DNA of 64,000 nt, taken from assembly GCA_023436225.1 (NCBI GenBank), contig JAEZKA010000065.1, positions 62,001 to 126,000 on the forward strand, given 5' to 3'. Below, piece by piece: positions 8,483 to 17,481 of this stretch (position 1 is the stretch's first letter; each line of letters opens with the position of its first letter). The translations under genes and the position numbers were made by a program. The stretch is from Bacillota bacterium (GTDB lineage Bacteria; Bacillota; Clostridia; Lachnospirales; Lachnospiraceae). Under the pieces are notes generated by a model. That model did no database searches. It saw only the letters and a program-made list of their open reading frames with translations, and was not told the DNA's origin.

Positions 8483-9562
8483 CTATTCTTCACAAAGTAT
8501 TTCTATCATCCTGTCACTGATTGCTGCAATAGCCTCTGAACCTGCGATAAAAAACTCAACTACCTCCGGTCGTTTAAGTGACATATACTTAAAAAATAAG
8601 ATCTGTAATTCCTGCGGAATATTCTCTATAAACCTGTTAATATTACTTACTTGCTGGTCCTGAGGCTGTACCTCCATAACCAATTTCTTAATAACGTAAT
8701 TTAACACCTCAATGTGCTTATTACGAACCAGCTCATCAATATCCGAGCTAACTACATCATAGTTGTCCAGAATAAGCCTGGTTGCAGGTATTTTGATATC
8801 CTTGTTTCTACGAAATCCATAGAAGGATGATGCTGCCTGGCTTCCTACAATTCCAGCAATCAGTTCATGCATTAAGCGCTCCTCAAGCCTGCAATGATTC
8901 AGTAATTCCTGTACCTTTGTCCAGCCTCTCGGTGTTGGATATTTTAATAAAGCGGTAGAATTTGCCGCTTTTTGCACTACCAAAAGCATATCGGGACAAG
9001 CCTGCAGGAAAGCTAATACCTCATCATTTGGATTGTTCTTCAAGGAGTACTCTACATAATCCTCCAACTCTGCATTAACCTCAATCGAAATAAATCGGTC
9101 TATCATAGCATCATCCAAAGAATTAACAAGATAATTCATCGTATCCGGATTCATAGTTACTCCAATCGTCCATCCTTTTGCTAATGCATGACCGTTAACC
9201 TTCTTCTCCAACAGTAATGGATATAACACGGATACTGTGTCACTGGGAACCCGATTGATTTCCTCCAATACCAATATTCCTTTCTCAGGGTACATTCCCA
9301 TCTCTACTGCTTGAACCGTCGGAAGAAATTGAGGTGCAAGATAAACAGTTACCATATTCTCTCGGTCTTTATCCGGTAAACCCATAAAATCCGGCCCCTC
9401 CAAAGCTGCTGCATATAGATTGATATAACCAATACCTAGTTCCTCAGCACACTGCTTATAAGCGGATGTCTTTCCGACTCCTCTTTCACTGATTAGAGCG
9501 GTTACACTACCTGTTTGCAAGTATAGTTCCTTGATACAGTCCTTTGCCTCACTGATCTTCAA
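8483..9562 (-). CDS. MoxR-type AAA+ ATPase
   Basis: About 360 residues. Walker A is SERGVGKTSA near the N-terminus, Walker B is GILVLEEINR, and sensor segments include TMNPDTMNYLVNSLDDAMIDRF, typical of MoxR/RavA-like chaperones that remodel or load metal into partner proteins. I choose a TTG start at 9562 because AGGAGG lies about 7 nt upstream of it, whereas the ATG at 9580 sits within that region and has no site of its own. The stop is 10 nt from the start of the VWA gene. Client unknown. Confidence 0.85.
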   Translation of the reverse strand: MKISEAKDCIKELYLQTGSVTALISERGVGKTSAYKQCAEELGIGYINLYAAALEGPDFMGLPDKDRENMVTVYLAPQFLPTVQAVEMGMYPEKGILVLEEINRVPSDTVSVLYPLLLEKKVNGHALAKGWTIGVTMNPDTMNYLVNSLDDAMIDRFISIEVNAELEDYVEYSLKNNPNDEVLAFLQACPDMLLVVQKAANSTALLKYPTPRGWTKVQELLNHCRLEERLMHELIAGIVGSQAASSFYGFRRNKDIKIPATRLILDNYDVVSSDIDELVRNKHIEVLNYVIKKLVMEVQPQDQQVSNINRFIENIPQELQILFFKYMSLKRPEVVEFFIAGSEAIAAISDRMIEILCEE

Positions 9563-9704
9563 ATAGCTTCCTCCTATCATATTTACCTATATTTTCCTAA
9601 TTGTATAGCTTTGTTAATTATATGTCAATGACAAAAGGCATTTGGAAGCTTTCTCTGATTTTTATTCTAATGTATGGTAGAAGTAATATTAGCCATAACG
9701 ATTA

Positions 9705-11147
9705 TTAGCATTCCTTGATTAAGCTGATATAAAATTCAACTGTTTTCACTAATTTAGAGATCGGGATTCTCTCATTATGTCCATGGATCAAGCTACGTTC
9801 TTCTTTACTTAGTTCCATAGCCGAAAAACGGTAAACATGGTCTGTGATCCGGCAATAATGTCTTGAATCACTGCATGCCATCATTAGATATGGCGTAACA
9901 ATTGCTTGCGGCCATACATTATGAATCACTCTGACCAGCTTTTTATATTCCACACAATCCGTATCTGAGTTCGGGGAAGGGTTTACACCATTCATTATCT
10001 TTACCTGGATATGGTCATTTTGAACAACCTTATTCAGATAGCTTTGAGCTATTTCCATTGTGTCTTCACCTAAAAGCCTGAGATTGGCCCCAGCCTCAAC
10101 CCTGGTCGGTAATACATTAATCGTATTACTACCCTCAATCATAGTGATGGCACAGGTGGTTCTCATCATCGCATTTAATTCGCCACCGCTCAATCTACCA
10201 ATCAGATTGAGAATTGGCTTAAAGCACCATAGATTAGCGAACAGGATACGATAAGCAAAGCTGCTATATCTACCCATCGTGTCAAACATGGAACACACCG
10301 GTTTAGTCAACTGAAAACGGAAGGGTCTTTTCTCAATCTTAAGGATTGCCTTTGAGATTTTACCAATCATCGTGTGAGCCGGAGGTGTGGAAGCATGGCC
10401 GCCTTTTCCCTCAATTGCTATGGAGAGATTCGCTATACCTTTTTCAGCAATACCGATTAGAGCTGCCGGTTTCGTCACACCCGGAAATACCTTCTCTACC
10501 ACGGCACCTCCTTCATCCAATACGAGAGCCGGTTTAATTCCTCTCCTCTCCAATTCCCTAACCATGGCCGGGCAAGATTCTCCAAAGATTTCCTCATCCC
10601 CGGAGAATGCGAGATAGATATCCTGCTCTGGTACAAACCCCTGTGCAAGAAGATACTCGGTACCCTCCATAATACCGCAAAGAGTCCCCTTGGTATCCAG
10701 CGTACCTCTGCCCCAGATTACTCCTTCTTCAATGATACCTTCGAAGGCAGGCTTTAACCATCCACTTTCATCAGCAGGAACGACGTCATAATGAGACATA
10801 AGTACTGTGGGCTGTTGTGAGGATTTCCCCTTTAGTCGATACAGAATGCCGGTTTTACCGATAAGCTCTCTGCTGCATACCTTATGTATGAGTGGGTAAC
10901 GCTCCTTAAGCAGGTCCTGAAACCGTTCAAATTCCTTATGATCAGTTAACCCCTCTTCTAAGTGGGAGATCGTACGGCAGCGGATCATGGAAGCCATATT
11001 ATCAGCAATCTTATCTCTGTTCAGAGAATAGTTCATTTCTTCTACAGCCTCTTCCTTTAAGGGTTTCAAAAAAGATGCACGTATCAATATGATAAGAATA
11101 AAAAGAATAAATGCTATTGCCAGAAAAAGTCCTATGTATTGTCCCAT
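9705..11147 (-). CDS. M20-family metallopeptidase, membrane anchored
   Basis: 480 residues. Residues 5-28 form an N-terminal membrane segment. The di-zinc catalytic core follows: LMSHYDVVP, GRGTLDTKG, FSGDEEIFG and CSDSRHY carry the expected His, Asp, Glu and final His ligands. An inserted dimerisation domain starts at GIAEKGIANLSIAIEGKGGHAS. It resembles the PM20D1/CPS1 branch that acts on peptides or N-acyl amino acids. GGAGGTG precedes the ATG. Two membrane proteins lie directly upstream in the same operon, suggesting a transport-and-hydrolysis unit. Confidence 0.88.
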   Translation of the reverse strand: MGQYIGLFLAIAFILFILIILIRASFLKPLKEEAVEEMNYSLNRDKIADNMASMIRCRTISHLEEGLTDHKEFERFQDLLKERYPLIHKVCSRELIGKTGILYRLKGKSSQQPTVLMSHYDVVPADESGWLKPAFEGIIEEGVIWGRGTLDTKGTLCGIMEGTEYLLAQGFVPEQDIYLAFSGDEEIFGESCPAMVRELERRGIKPALVLDEGGAVVEKVFPGVTKPAALIGIAEKGIANLSIAIEGKGGHASTPPAHTMIGKISKAILKIEKRPFRFQLTKPVCSMFDTMGRYSSFAYRILFANLWCFKPILNLIGRLSGGELNAMMRTTCAITMIEGSNTINVLPTRVEAGANLRLLGEDTMEIAQSYLNKVVQNDHIQVKIMNGVNPSPNSDTDCVEYKKLVRVIHNVWPQAIVTPYLMMACSDSRHYCRITDHVYRFSAMELSKEERSLIHGHNERIPISKLVKTVEFYISLIKEC

Positions 11148-11160
11148 ACTTCACCTCCAT

Positions 11161-11820
11161 CTATAGTTTGTTCTTCTTATATAGAACCCTGGCCGCTCCA
11201 ATGGAGATCAAGGAACCGACGGGAACTAATATTCCCACCGATCCTGACAGGGTAGGAACACAGATGAATAATAAGATCATGAAAATCATTGGTGCCAAGG
11301 AAATCTTCCAGTTTTTACTTACGTAAACTACGGCCAAGCCTCCAAACAAGGATGGAAGAATGTTCTCAAATGCCGGTTTTAGAGAAGGTGAATTGATGAC
11401 TGGTGCCAGCTGCGCCAGAAGTAATACCCCCACTGCGATGATGATTGTAGTTACAATCGAGGAGGTAGCAACCGCTATCGTTGATATAATCTCCCCTTCT
11501 TCCGTACCCGCTTTGACCTTTGCATTCTCCATCGCGCTCAGAGCACTAGGAACCTTAAGACTGGTAAGATTTCCAGTAACAAAAGCCAGATAGGAACCAC
11601 CGGTCCCTAACATTGGAGTAAACGTAATAACCTCAATCGTTCCCACGGTCCAGAAGATTGGTGCTACTCCTAACAGCCCCTTCAGCACAGGAGTAAATCC
11701 CGGCCAAGCATCATAATATACGCTAATTGCGATTGGAACACATAACAATAATACGACCGCAGTCCATATCCATAGCTTTCCGTAAAAATGTGATAACTCA
11801 TCATATGATTTCTGTTTCAT
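11161..11820 (-). CDS. Unknown integral membrane protein, partner of DUF5058
   Basis: 219 residues with about five hydrophobic segments (near 15-35, 45-65, 112-135, 155-170 and 178-210). A glycine/threonine-rich loop FTPMLGTGGSYLAFVTGN may be part of a transport path. I do not recognise a named family with certainty. GGGAGG precedes the ATG. It lies between the DUF5058-like gene and the M20 peptidase, 13 nt from the latter; the constant pairing suggests a two-component permease for the peptidase substrate or product (inference). Confidence 0.75.
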   Translation of the reverse strand: MKQKSYDELSHFYGKLWIWTAVVLLLCVPIAISVYYDAWPGFTPVLKGLLGVAPIFWTVGTIEVITFTPMLGTGGSYLAFVTGNLTSLKVPSALSAMENAKVKAGTEEGEIISTIAVATSSIVTTIIIAVGVLLLAQLAPVINSPSLKPAFENILPSLFGGLAVVYVSKNWKISLAPMIFMILLFICVPTLSGSVGILVPVGSLISIGAARVLYKKNKL

Positions 11821-11873
11821 ATATTACCTCCCATAATACCTAAAAGAAGTCTCATAAAAATCTACAATGTAAT

Positions 11874-12605
11874 TTATTTTGGAGACCCGATCAACGGTGT
11901 GATGAATACTGCAAAAGCCATTGCTCCAAGCATACTGATTGGCAGGGCGTAATTTTGAAGCCAATTCATCTTAAACTTCTTTATCAACAGACCGCAAATC
12001 GCCATAAGAAGAGCAGAAAACAGTAAGATAAAGAATGGAATCCATCCTGCCAGTCCACTTCGAATATCGGCGAAAACCATCCCAAGAAATGCGGAGATCA
12101 TTCCTAAAAACATAGCTGTAATGAACAAATCCCCCCATTTACTGTCTTGATTTTTAATCGATAAGAGACCCTTCTGAATCCGTTTTAACAGAATTGGAAC
12201 CAAAATAATACTGGGCATTATCCCTAGTGTCATAACCCAGGCTATCGCTGAATATACCTTAGGATCCGTTATTGTTTCGGATAAGGATACCTTTAACGCA
12301 TTTGCTGTGGTTGTTGCTGCCGGTAATTCATAGGTTATCGCTCCAATTACGCTGAGTCGTATCCAGGGAAGCGGTAATCCCAGAAATTTGGACAAAGTAA
12401 TAACACCAAGTAAAATTGAAACAGCAGGCGCTATCGTAAATATCGATGTTGACAATATGGTTCTTCGAATCTGGTTCATATCCATTCCGATTTTCTTGGC
12501 ACGTTGGTAAGAGCGGATCAGGAAGAAAAAGGATTGCACAATTACAAATAGAATAACGATTGTCGCAACTGTATAGAGAAAGCTGCTGTTTGGATCAAAT
12601 TTCAT
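11874..12605 (-). CDS. DUF5058-family membrane protein
   Basis: 243 residues, about six membrane segments, beginning MKFDPNSSFLYTVATIVILF. The segment VIGAITYELPAATTTANALKVSL is typical of the DUF5058 family as I recall it; the family has no established function. The ATG at 12605 is preferred over the one at 12620 because GGGGGA precedes it. First gene of the three-gene operon ending with the M20 peptidase. Confidence 0.75.
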   Translation of the reverse strand: MKFDPNSSFLYTVATIVILFVIVQSFFFLIRSYQRAKKIGMDMNQIRRTILSTSIFTIAPAVSILLGVITLSKFLGLPLPWIRLSVIGAITYELPAATTTANALKVSLSETITDPKVYSAIAWVMTLGIMPSIILVPILLKRIQKGLLSIKNQDSKWGDLFITAMFLGMISAFLGMVFADIRSGLAGWIPFFILLFSALLMAICGLLIKKFKMNWLQNYALPISMLGAMAFAVFITPLIGSPK

Positions 12606-12672
12606 AATGTTGTCCCCCATAATAATTCTATTGATTTATATTGACTGTATGTCTCTCCTCCAGTTGTTATGC

Positions 12673-13755
12673 TTAATGTGTATGTGTATGATGGGTATCC
12701 GGAGTATGAGCATGATTATGCATTACCGATTCGTGGGTGTGAACATGACTGTGCTCACCGATTAACTCTTGATTGTGGACATGTGTATGATGACCATCCG
12801 TATGGCTATGTTTATGTTCATGAGTAACTCTTTCATGTGCATGAGGATGATCGTGAACCTCAGATACAGCAAAGTAGCTGCCTAACAGCATAATCACTAG
12901 GGCAATCAGAAACTGTATCGTAATTCCTTCCCTGAAGATGATCCAGGAAAGTATCACACCGATAAAGGGTGCTGTTGCATAATAAGCACTGGTTCTGGCC
13001 GCTCCCAATTCCCTTTGAGCTTTAATATAAAAATAAATACTTAAACCATAAGCGATAAAGCCTACCAGCAGTGCTGCTAATATGGAAGGAAGGTGTCTGC
13101 TGTACTGACCGATTATGAGTGATATAAATAAAGCACCTAACCCTGAACCGATTCCCTTAATAATTACAATCTGTATCGGATCCTTAATTGATAACATTCT
13201 AGTACAATTATTCTCAAACCCCCAACAGCAGCAGGCAAGAAGGATTAGCACGGAGCCTATCGAGAAATCTAGGCTCCTGGCTCCCTCCAGGGTAAGAATG
13301 ATACTGGATAGGCTGATTAAGCCGATGGCGATCCACATCCTACGTCCGATTGCTTCCTTAAATAGAAACAGAGCGATAAAGGCAGTTGCTACTATTTCAA
13401 AATTATTTAACAAGGATACATTAGCAGGATCTGTGAATAATAAACCGGACATCAATAGAATCGGAGCTCCGATATCCAGCAGAACCATCGCTATCACATA
13501 GGGAACCTCCTTCTTGGTCAGCTTCGCTTCCATCTGTTCATGAAAGCGATGTTGTCGGACAAATCTAACTACTAGCATTCCAGCTCCGGCACCCAGATAT
13601 AATAATGCAGCCATTAGTGTCGGTGGAAGCTCATATAGTAGAAGCTTTGATATCGGTGAACTGATCCCATATAAGGCGGCAGCGAATATTGCTGTAATAA
13701 CCGCCCTCGAATAGATTATCTTTTTCCTCTTAAGGTTATGATTGCTACAGTCCAT
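12673..13755 (-). CDS. DMT/EamA-family transporter with a histidine-rich tail
   Basis: 360 residues. Ten membrane segments in two EamA repeats span about 15-300, with repeat signatures such as FAAALYGISSPISKLLL and LEGARSLDFSIGSVLILLACCCWG. The last 60 residues carry 23 histidines, mostly as HxH and HH (for example HTHVHNQELIGEHSHVHTH). Such a tail is likely cytoplasmic and metal binding, as in zinc and nickel transporters, so divalent metal efflux or metal-gated export is plausible (inference). The ATG at 13755 has a weak ribosome binding site. It lies between the DUF5058 operon and the aldehyde dehydrogenase on the same strand. Confidence 0.85.
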   Translation of the reverse strand: MDCSNHNLKRKKIIYSRAVITAIFAAALYGISSPISKLLLYELPPTLMAALLYLGAGAGMLVVRFVRQHRFHEQMEAKLTKKEVPYVIAMVLLDIGAPILLMSGLLFTDPANVSLLNNFEIVATAFIALFLFKEAIGRRMWIAIGLISLSSIILTLEGARSLDFSIGSVLILLACCCWGFENNCTRMLSIKDPIQIVIIKGIGSGLGALFISLIIGQYSRHLPSILAALLVGFIAYGLSIYFYIKAQRELGAARTSAYYATAPFIGVILSWIIFREGITIQFLIALVIMLLGSYFAVSEVHDHPHAHERVTHEHKHSHTDGHHTHVHNQELIGEHSHVHTHESVMHNHAHTPDTHHTHTH

Positions 13756-13797
13756 AAGATATTCCGTTCTGCTTCTAGGTAGAAGCGAATAAATAGT

Positions 13798-15165
13798 CTA
13801 AAAAAGTCTCTTCAGCATCTTAAGATGGTCCTTGTAGGGTGGATATCTTAGTGGTACATCAAGCCAATTCGCTTTTTTTAGGACACTTTTCTTATGTGAG
13901 AAGGTATCGAAGCTGTCCTTACCATGGTACCTGCCCATACCACTTTCCCCAACACCTCCAAAGGGCATATATGAGGTCGCTAGATGCATGATCGTATCAT
14001 TAATACAACCACCACCATAGGAAATGCTTTTGATAATCCTTCTTTCATTTTCCTTCTTAGTGGTAAAATAATAAAGTGCCAGTGGCTTTGGATGGTTGTT
14101 CACCATAGTAATTACTTCTTTTAAATTCTTAAATTCCAATACCGGTAATATTGGTCCAAAGATTTCTTCAGCCATAACCGAGCTGCTCCATTTAATATTA
14201 TTCAATATAGTCGGTGATATCTGATTTCTCTCTCTTGAGAAGGTGCCGCCTATTACAATGCTTTCATTTTTGATTAAGTCCAGCAATCGCTCAAAATGCT
14301 TTTCATTGATAATTTTCGGAAAGCTATCACTCAAGCAGGCCTCATCGCCATAAAATTGACGAATATACTTTTTCATCTTCTCCAGAAGCTTTTCTTTCAC
14401 ACTATGATGTACCAGGAGATAATCCGGTGCTACACAGGTTTGACCGGAATTAAGGAATTTCCCCCATATGATACGTCTTGCTGCTAATTCCAGATTAGCG
14501 GTTTCATCCACAATACAAGGGCTCTTGCCTCCCAGCTCCAAGGTAACTGGTGTCAGATGCTGTGATGCAGCTCTCATAACCGTTTTGCCTACCGCAACAC
14601 TTCCGGTAAAGAAAATATAGTCAAATTTTTGCTCTAATAAAGTCTTATTTGCCTCTCTTCCGCCCTGAATCACGGCTACATATTTCTTCGGAAACACCTC
14701 CGATAGAATGAGTTCAATCACGGCCGACGTGTTGGGAGAATAATTCGAGGGTTTTACAATTGCACAATTTCCTGCTGCAATTGCACTGGCTAAGGGTGAG
14801 ATAGCTAATTGAAATGGATAATTCCAGGGAGACATAATAAGAACAACACCATATGGTTCTGAATATATTCGGCTTACAGATGGAAAGTTAGTAATCGGAG
14901 TTCTTACCTGCCGTGGTCTTGCCCATCCTCTCAAATGCTTACTGACAAAACGTATTTCTTCCAATACCATACCAATTTCTGTTGCATATGCTTCAAAAGG
15001 GGCCTTGTTTAAATCCTTTCTAAGAGCCTCCATAATATCCTTTTCATGCTTTAGAATGCTTTGCTCAAGCCTATATAAAAATTCTAATCGATGACTGATA
15101 TTTTTCGTTTTTCCTTCTGAGAAATACTGTCTTTGCTGCCCTAAGGTTGTAATTATATCCTGCAT
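13798..15165 (-). CDS. NAD(P)-dependent aldehyde dehydrogenase
   Basis: 455 residues, close to the fatty-aldehyde/benzaldehyde branch of the ALDH superfamily (shorter than the usual 490). Seen: cofactor site SPWNYPFQLAISPLASA, IVKPSNYSPN, FTGSVAVGKTVM, catalytic Glu in VTLELGGKSPCIV, catalytic Cys in NSGQTCVAPDY, and the C-terminal GGVGESGMGRYHGKDSFDTF. It oxidises an aldehyde to the acid in the cytoplasm; the natural substrate is not evident. Good ribosome binding site (AGGAGG). It is followed on the minus strand by the DMT transporter. Confidence 0.92.
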   Translation of the reverse strand: MQDIITTLGQQRQYFSEGKTKNISHRLEFLYRLEQSILKHEKDIMEALRKDLNKAPFEAYATEIGMVLEEIRFVSKHLRGWARPRQVRTPITNFPSVSRIYSEPYGVVLIMSPWNYPFQLAISPLASAIAAGNCAIVKPSNYSPNTSAVIELILSEVFPKKYVAVIQGGREANKTLLEQKFDYIFFTGSVAVGKTVMRAASQHLTPVTLELGGKSPCIVDETANLELAARRIIWGKFLNSGQTCVAPDYLLVHHSVKEKLLEKMKKYIRQFYGDEACLSDSFPKIINEKHFERLLDLIKNESIVIGGTFSRERNQISPTILNNIKWSSSVMAEEIFGPILPVLEFKNLKEVITMVNNHPKPLALYYFTTKKENERRIIKSISYGGGCINDTIMHLATSYMPFGGVGESGMGRYHGKDSFDTFSHKKSVLKKANWLDVPLRYPPYKDHLKMLKRLF

Positions 15166-15324
15166 ATTTACATTTTCCTCCTATCTATGTTCCTACAATC
15201 AACCCGGAACATAATGTATCAAGTGCTTTTCTGGTTCACGTCAGGAAAAAACATCCTATTTTCATCTATTGTAGCCCTTTCAGTTTGGATTTTCAATCTG
15301 ATTTTTAATAAAAAAAGAGCCTAT

Positions 15325-15373
15325 AAAAAAGAACCTATGTAAATAGACTAAATGATGTCTGCTTAATAGGTTC
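15325..15373 (-). terminator. Terminator of the flavodoxin gene
   Basis: GAACCTAT (15331-15338) and ATAGGTTC (15366-15373) form the stem; on the minus strand the 3' arm is followed by TTTTTT. It lies 13 nt after the flavodoxin stop. Confidence 0.7.
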
Positions 15374-15385
15374 CAATATATTCGC

Positions 15386-15859
15386 TTACTTATTACCCAT
15401 TATATTGATAAGTTCTTGTATCTGTACTTCCTTCTTTTTATTCCTCCAATTGATAATCGAGGTATTCCTTACGACAGCGCCCTTTTTCTCGCAAGCGTTC
15501 TTCATCTGCTTAATTGCATTACTCCCGCCCATCCAGTTATACGGAAATGCCTGGGTGACATAGAGATCGATCTTCTGTCCTTTCAGAGACGGAACCTTAT
15601 CCAAATAAGCAGCTAATACTGGAGATATTGAAAACCCCCTTACCGGGGCACCCATAATCACATAGTCATATCCGCTTATCTCTGGTTCCGGCTGGAAATT
15701 GATCTTATTAATGTCAATCTCATTCGTATTCTCGCCCCCCACAGGCTCAAGTCTCTTTAATTCTACAGAATGTCCGTCATTTTGAAGTTTTTTATTTAGC
15801 TGTTCCGCAACTGATAACGTATTACCCGTGTGTGAATGGATAAACAATCCAATTTTCAT
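15386..15859 (-). CDS. Flavodoxin-family protein
   Basis: 157 residues. The FMN phosphate loop is SHTGNTLSVAEQL near the N-terminus; the later segments VIMGAPVRGFSISP and DLYVTQAFPYNWMGG match the FMN isoalloxazine loops of flavodoxin/NADPH-dependent FMN reductases. Likely a small cytoplasmic electron carrier. The ATG at 15859 is chosen from GGAGGGG about 6 nt upstream; a longer frame to 15901 is not supported. Own terminator follows. Confidence 0.88.
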   Translation of the reverse strand: MKIGLFIHSHTGNTLSVAEQLNKKLQNDGHSVELKRLEPVGGENTNEIDINKINFQPEPEISGYDYVIMGAPVRGFSISPVLAAYLDKVPSLKGQKIDLYVTQAFPYNWMGGSNAIKQMKNACEKKGAVVRNTSIINWRNKKKEVQIQELINIMGNK

Positions 15860-16241
15860 AAGCTGCCCCTCCTGCATACTCCCTCTATCATAATCTACCA
15901 TTCATAATCTATCATTCATTATTCAAATCCGTAAACCGATATAGTTACTACACTCTTTTTAAGTTTTGAATTTATTATAACTTATCTAAGATAAATTACT
16001 ATTATAATCGCTATTTTTTAATCTTATTTTAACCTTAGAAATTATCATCTCATAAGAGACTCCTATTATACCACTGATACCTTCGTCCATAAAAGTATGC
16101 GTGGTTATATCTGTTAATACAAAAAGGTCTGTATATCCCACTAGGATACCAGACCTAAAAAAGCTTTATATTGATTTTTACCCTCAGTAAATTCATGATT
16201 GATTTCTCAATCCGATCCTAACTTTGTAATATATTCCTTTA
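15860..16241. other. Intergenic stretch with only a terminator recognised
   Basis: Very A/T-rich stretch between two minus-strand genes. It must hold the flavodoxin promoter; no single clear pair of -35 and -10 boxes stands out. The only firm element is the hairpin at 16121-16156. Confidence 0.5.
16121..16156 (-). terminator. Terminator after the lytic transglycosylase gene
   Basis: Stem AGGTCTG/CAGACCT at 16125-16131 and 16150-16156 with an inner ATCC/GGAT pairing; on the minus strand it ends with TTTTTG. Confidence 0.75.
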
Positions 16242-17048
16242 TCAGATAAGCTTCTGATCCTTCAAAAGATTCATTACCGGAACATTATAGGTAATATCCT
16301 GAGTAGTATAGGTAAGCTTGTCCTCTTCCACAGACTTCTCCTTCTGTTCCTCTTCTTCATTAATAAGCAGCTCCAGGAATTTCAGATAATCCTCATAGGA
16401 AAATAATGTATCTAAGCTCTCCAGCTGGTTGTCAGAGCTGCTAACCGTATTGGCGATAATAAAAGCATAATTGTTTTGAACCGGAGCTGAGGCAGCCGTT
16501 AATCTGGGCTGATTCTTCTCTCTCTCCTTGGAATCGACCTTTACTAATGCTCCACCAGTATCCAAATCCTGTTTCATATAGTTGAAAACCTTTTTTACAT
16601 AATTTTGAGTTTCTTCAAAAGGAGGTATCCCACCATACTTCGCAACATTTCCGCTTCCGGCATTGTAAGCCGCCAACGCGAGCTTTGTGTCACCATCATA
16701 TTTTTTCAATAACCCTGAGATATATTTTGAACCACCCATTATGTTTTGCTCCGCATCAAAGGAATCGGTAACACCTAACGATTTTGCCGTCGCAGGCATC
16801 AATTGCATTACTCCCTGAGCACCACAGCGTGATACTGCATTAGAATTAAAATTAGACTCTGCTTTTCCAATCGCCTTCAAAAGCTCAACCGGTACATTAT
16901 ACTCCTTTGAAGCCTTATCAAAAATCTCGTCCAATGTCTTAGTCTCACCCAATAACGAAGAGAAATCATTATCGTTATTCCTCTTCACCGCATTTGTACT
17001 TTGGGTATTCTTTGCATCAATCTTAGCAATTGCATTTATTTCAGCCAT
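16242..17048 (-). CDS. Lytic transglycosylase, SLT domain
   Basis: 268 residues. The SLT domain spans about 38-160: the catalytic Glu is in IGKAESNFNSNAVS, followed by GAQGVMQLMPATAKSLGV and ALAAYNAGSGNVAKYGG, all classic. It cleaves the MurNAc-GlcNAc bond of peptidoglycan, giving 1,6-anhydro ends. No typical signal peptide is seen at the N-terminus, as in several clostridial flagellar or spore-associated SLT proteins. The C-terminal 100 residues are acidic and unrecognised. AAAGGTGA precedes the ATG. Confidence 0.9.
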   Translation of the reverse strand: MAEINAIAKIDAKNTQSTNAVKRNNDNDFSSLLGETKTLDEIFDKASKEYNVPVELLKAIGKAESNFNSNAVSRCGAQGVMQLMPATAKSLGVTDSFDAEQNIMGGSKYISGLLKKYDGDTKLALAAYNAGSGNVAKYGGIPPFEETQNYVKKVFNYMKQDLDTGGALVKVDSKEREKNQPRLTAASAPVQNNYAFIIANTVSSSDNQLESLDTLFSYEDYLKFLELLINEEEEQKEKSVEEDKLTYTTQDITYNVPVMNLLKDQKLI

Positions 17049-17481
17049 TCTATCACCTTTATTCTGCCTTTTTGCAGCACATTATAATCATGAACACCTG
17101 CTATTAGTTACATTCCAGTTGTTAGCCTTAAGCTATTATGTATCTCTCTCTTATTTTAGTCTATTATGACTTATTAATCAACATGATATATCAAAATATC
17201 AACAATTTTATCATTATTCTGACACATGATTGGTTACAGTTCGATCCCGTTATATCACAGAATCCGATTATCTACTCCTTCAGTTATTCTGATATTAGGA
17301 TGGATCAGGTACATTATTCCAGATGTGAAGATACTCTTTCTTCACAATAGGTACTTGTTTTCATGTATATTAATGTAGTACAATATAAATAATGTAGTTT
17401 TTAAGGTATCATTCGTAAGCTTTGGCGCTTGAATATGCTCACTACTCTTTATTTATAATTTATTATCAGGAGGTTTGTACT
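17049..17481. other. Divergent intergenic stretch
   Basis: 433 nt between the transglycosylase (minus) and fprA (plus). It holds the promoters of both and a possible fprA promoter at 17355-17384. A 70-codon plus-strand frame at 17138-17350 has no ribosome binding site and an ordinary intergenic base composition, so I do not call it a gene. Confidence 0.5.
17355..17384 (+). promoter_or_regulatory. Possible fprA promoter
   Basis: TTGTTT (17355-17360), an 18-nt spacer and TACAAT (17379-17384), about 100 nt before the fprA start. A reasonable but not strong match to sigma-A. Confidence 0.4.

Noticed and set aside
13115..13501. 128-codon plus-strand frame opposite the DMT transporter gene
   Set aside because: It is antisense to a clear membrane protein, has no ribosome binding site and its sequence is the reverse reading of hydrophobic codons.
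17138..17350. 70-codon plus-strand frame upstream of fprA
   Set aside because: No ribosome binding site, no family resemblance, and it ends before the likely fprA promoter.
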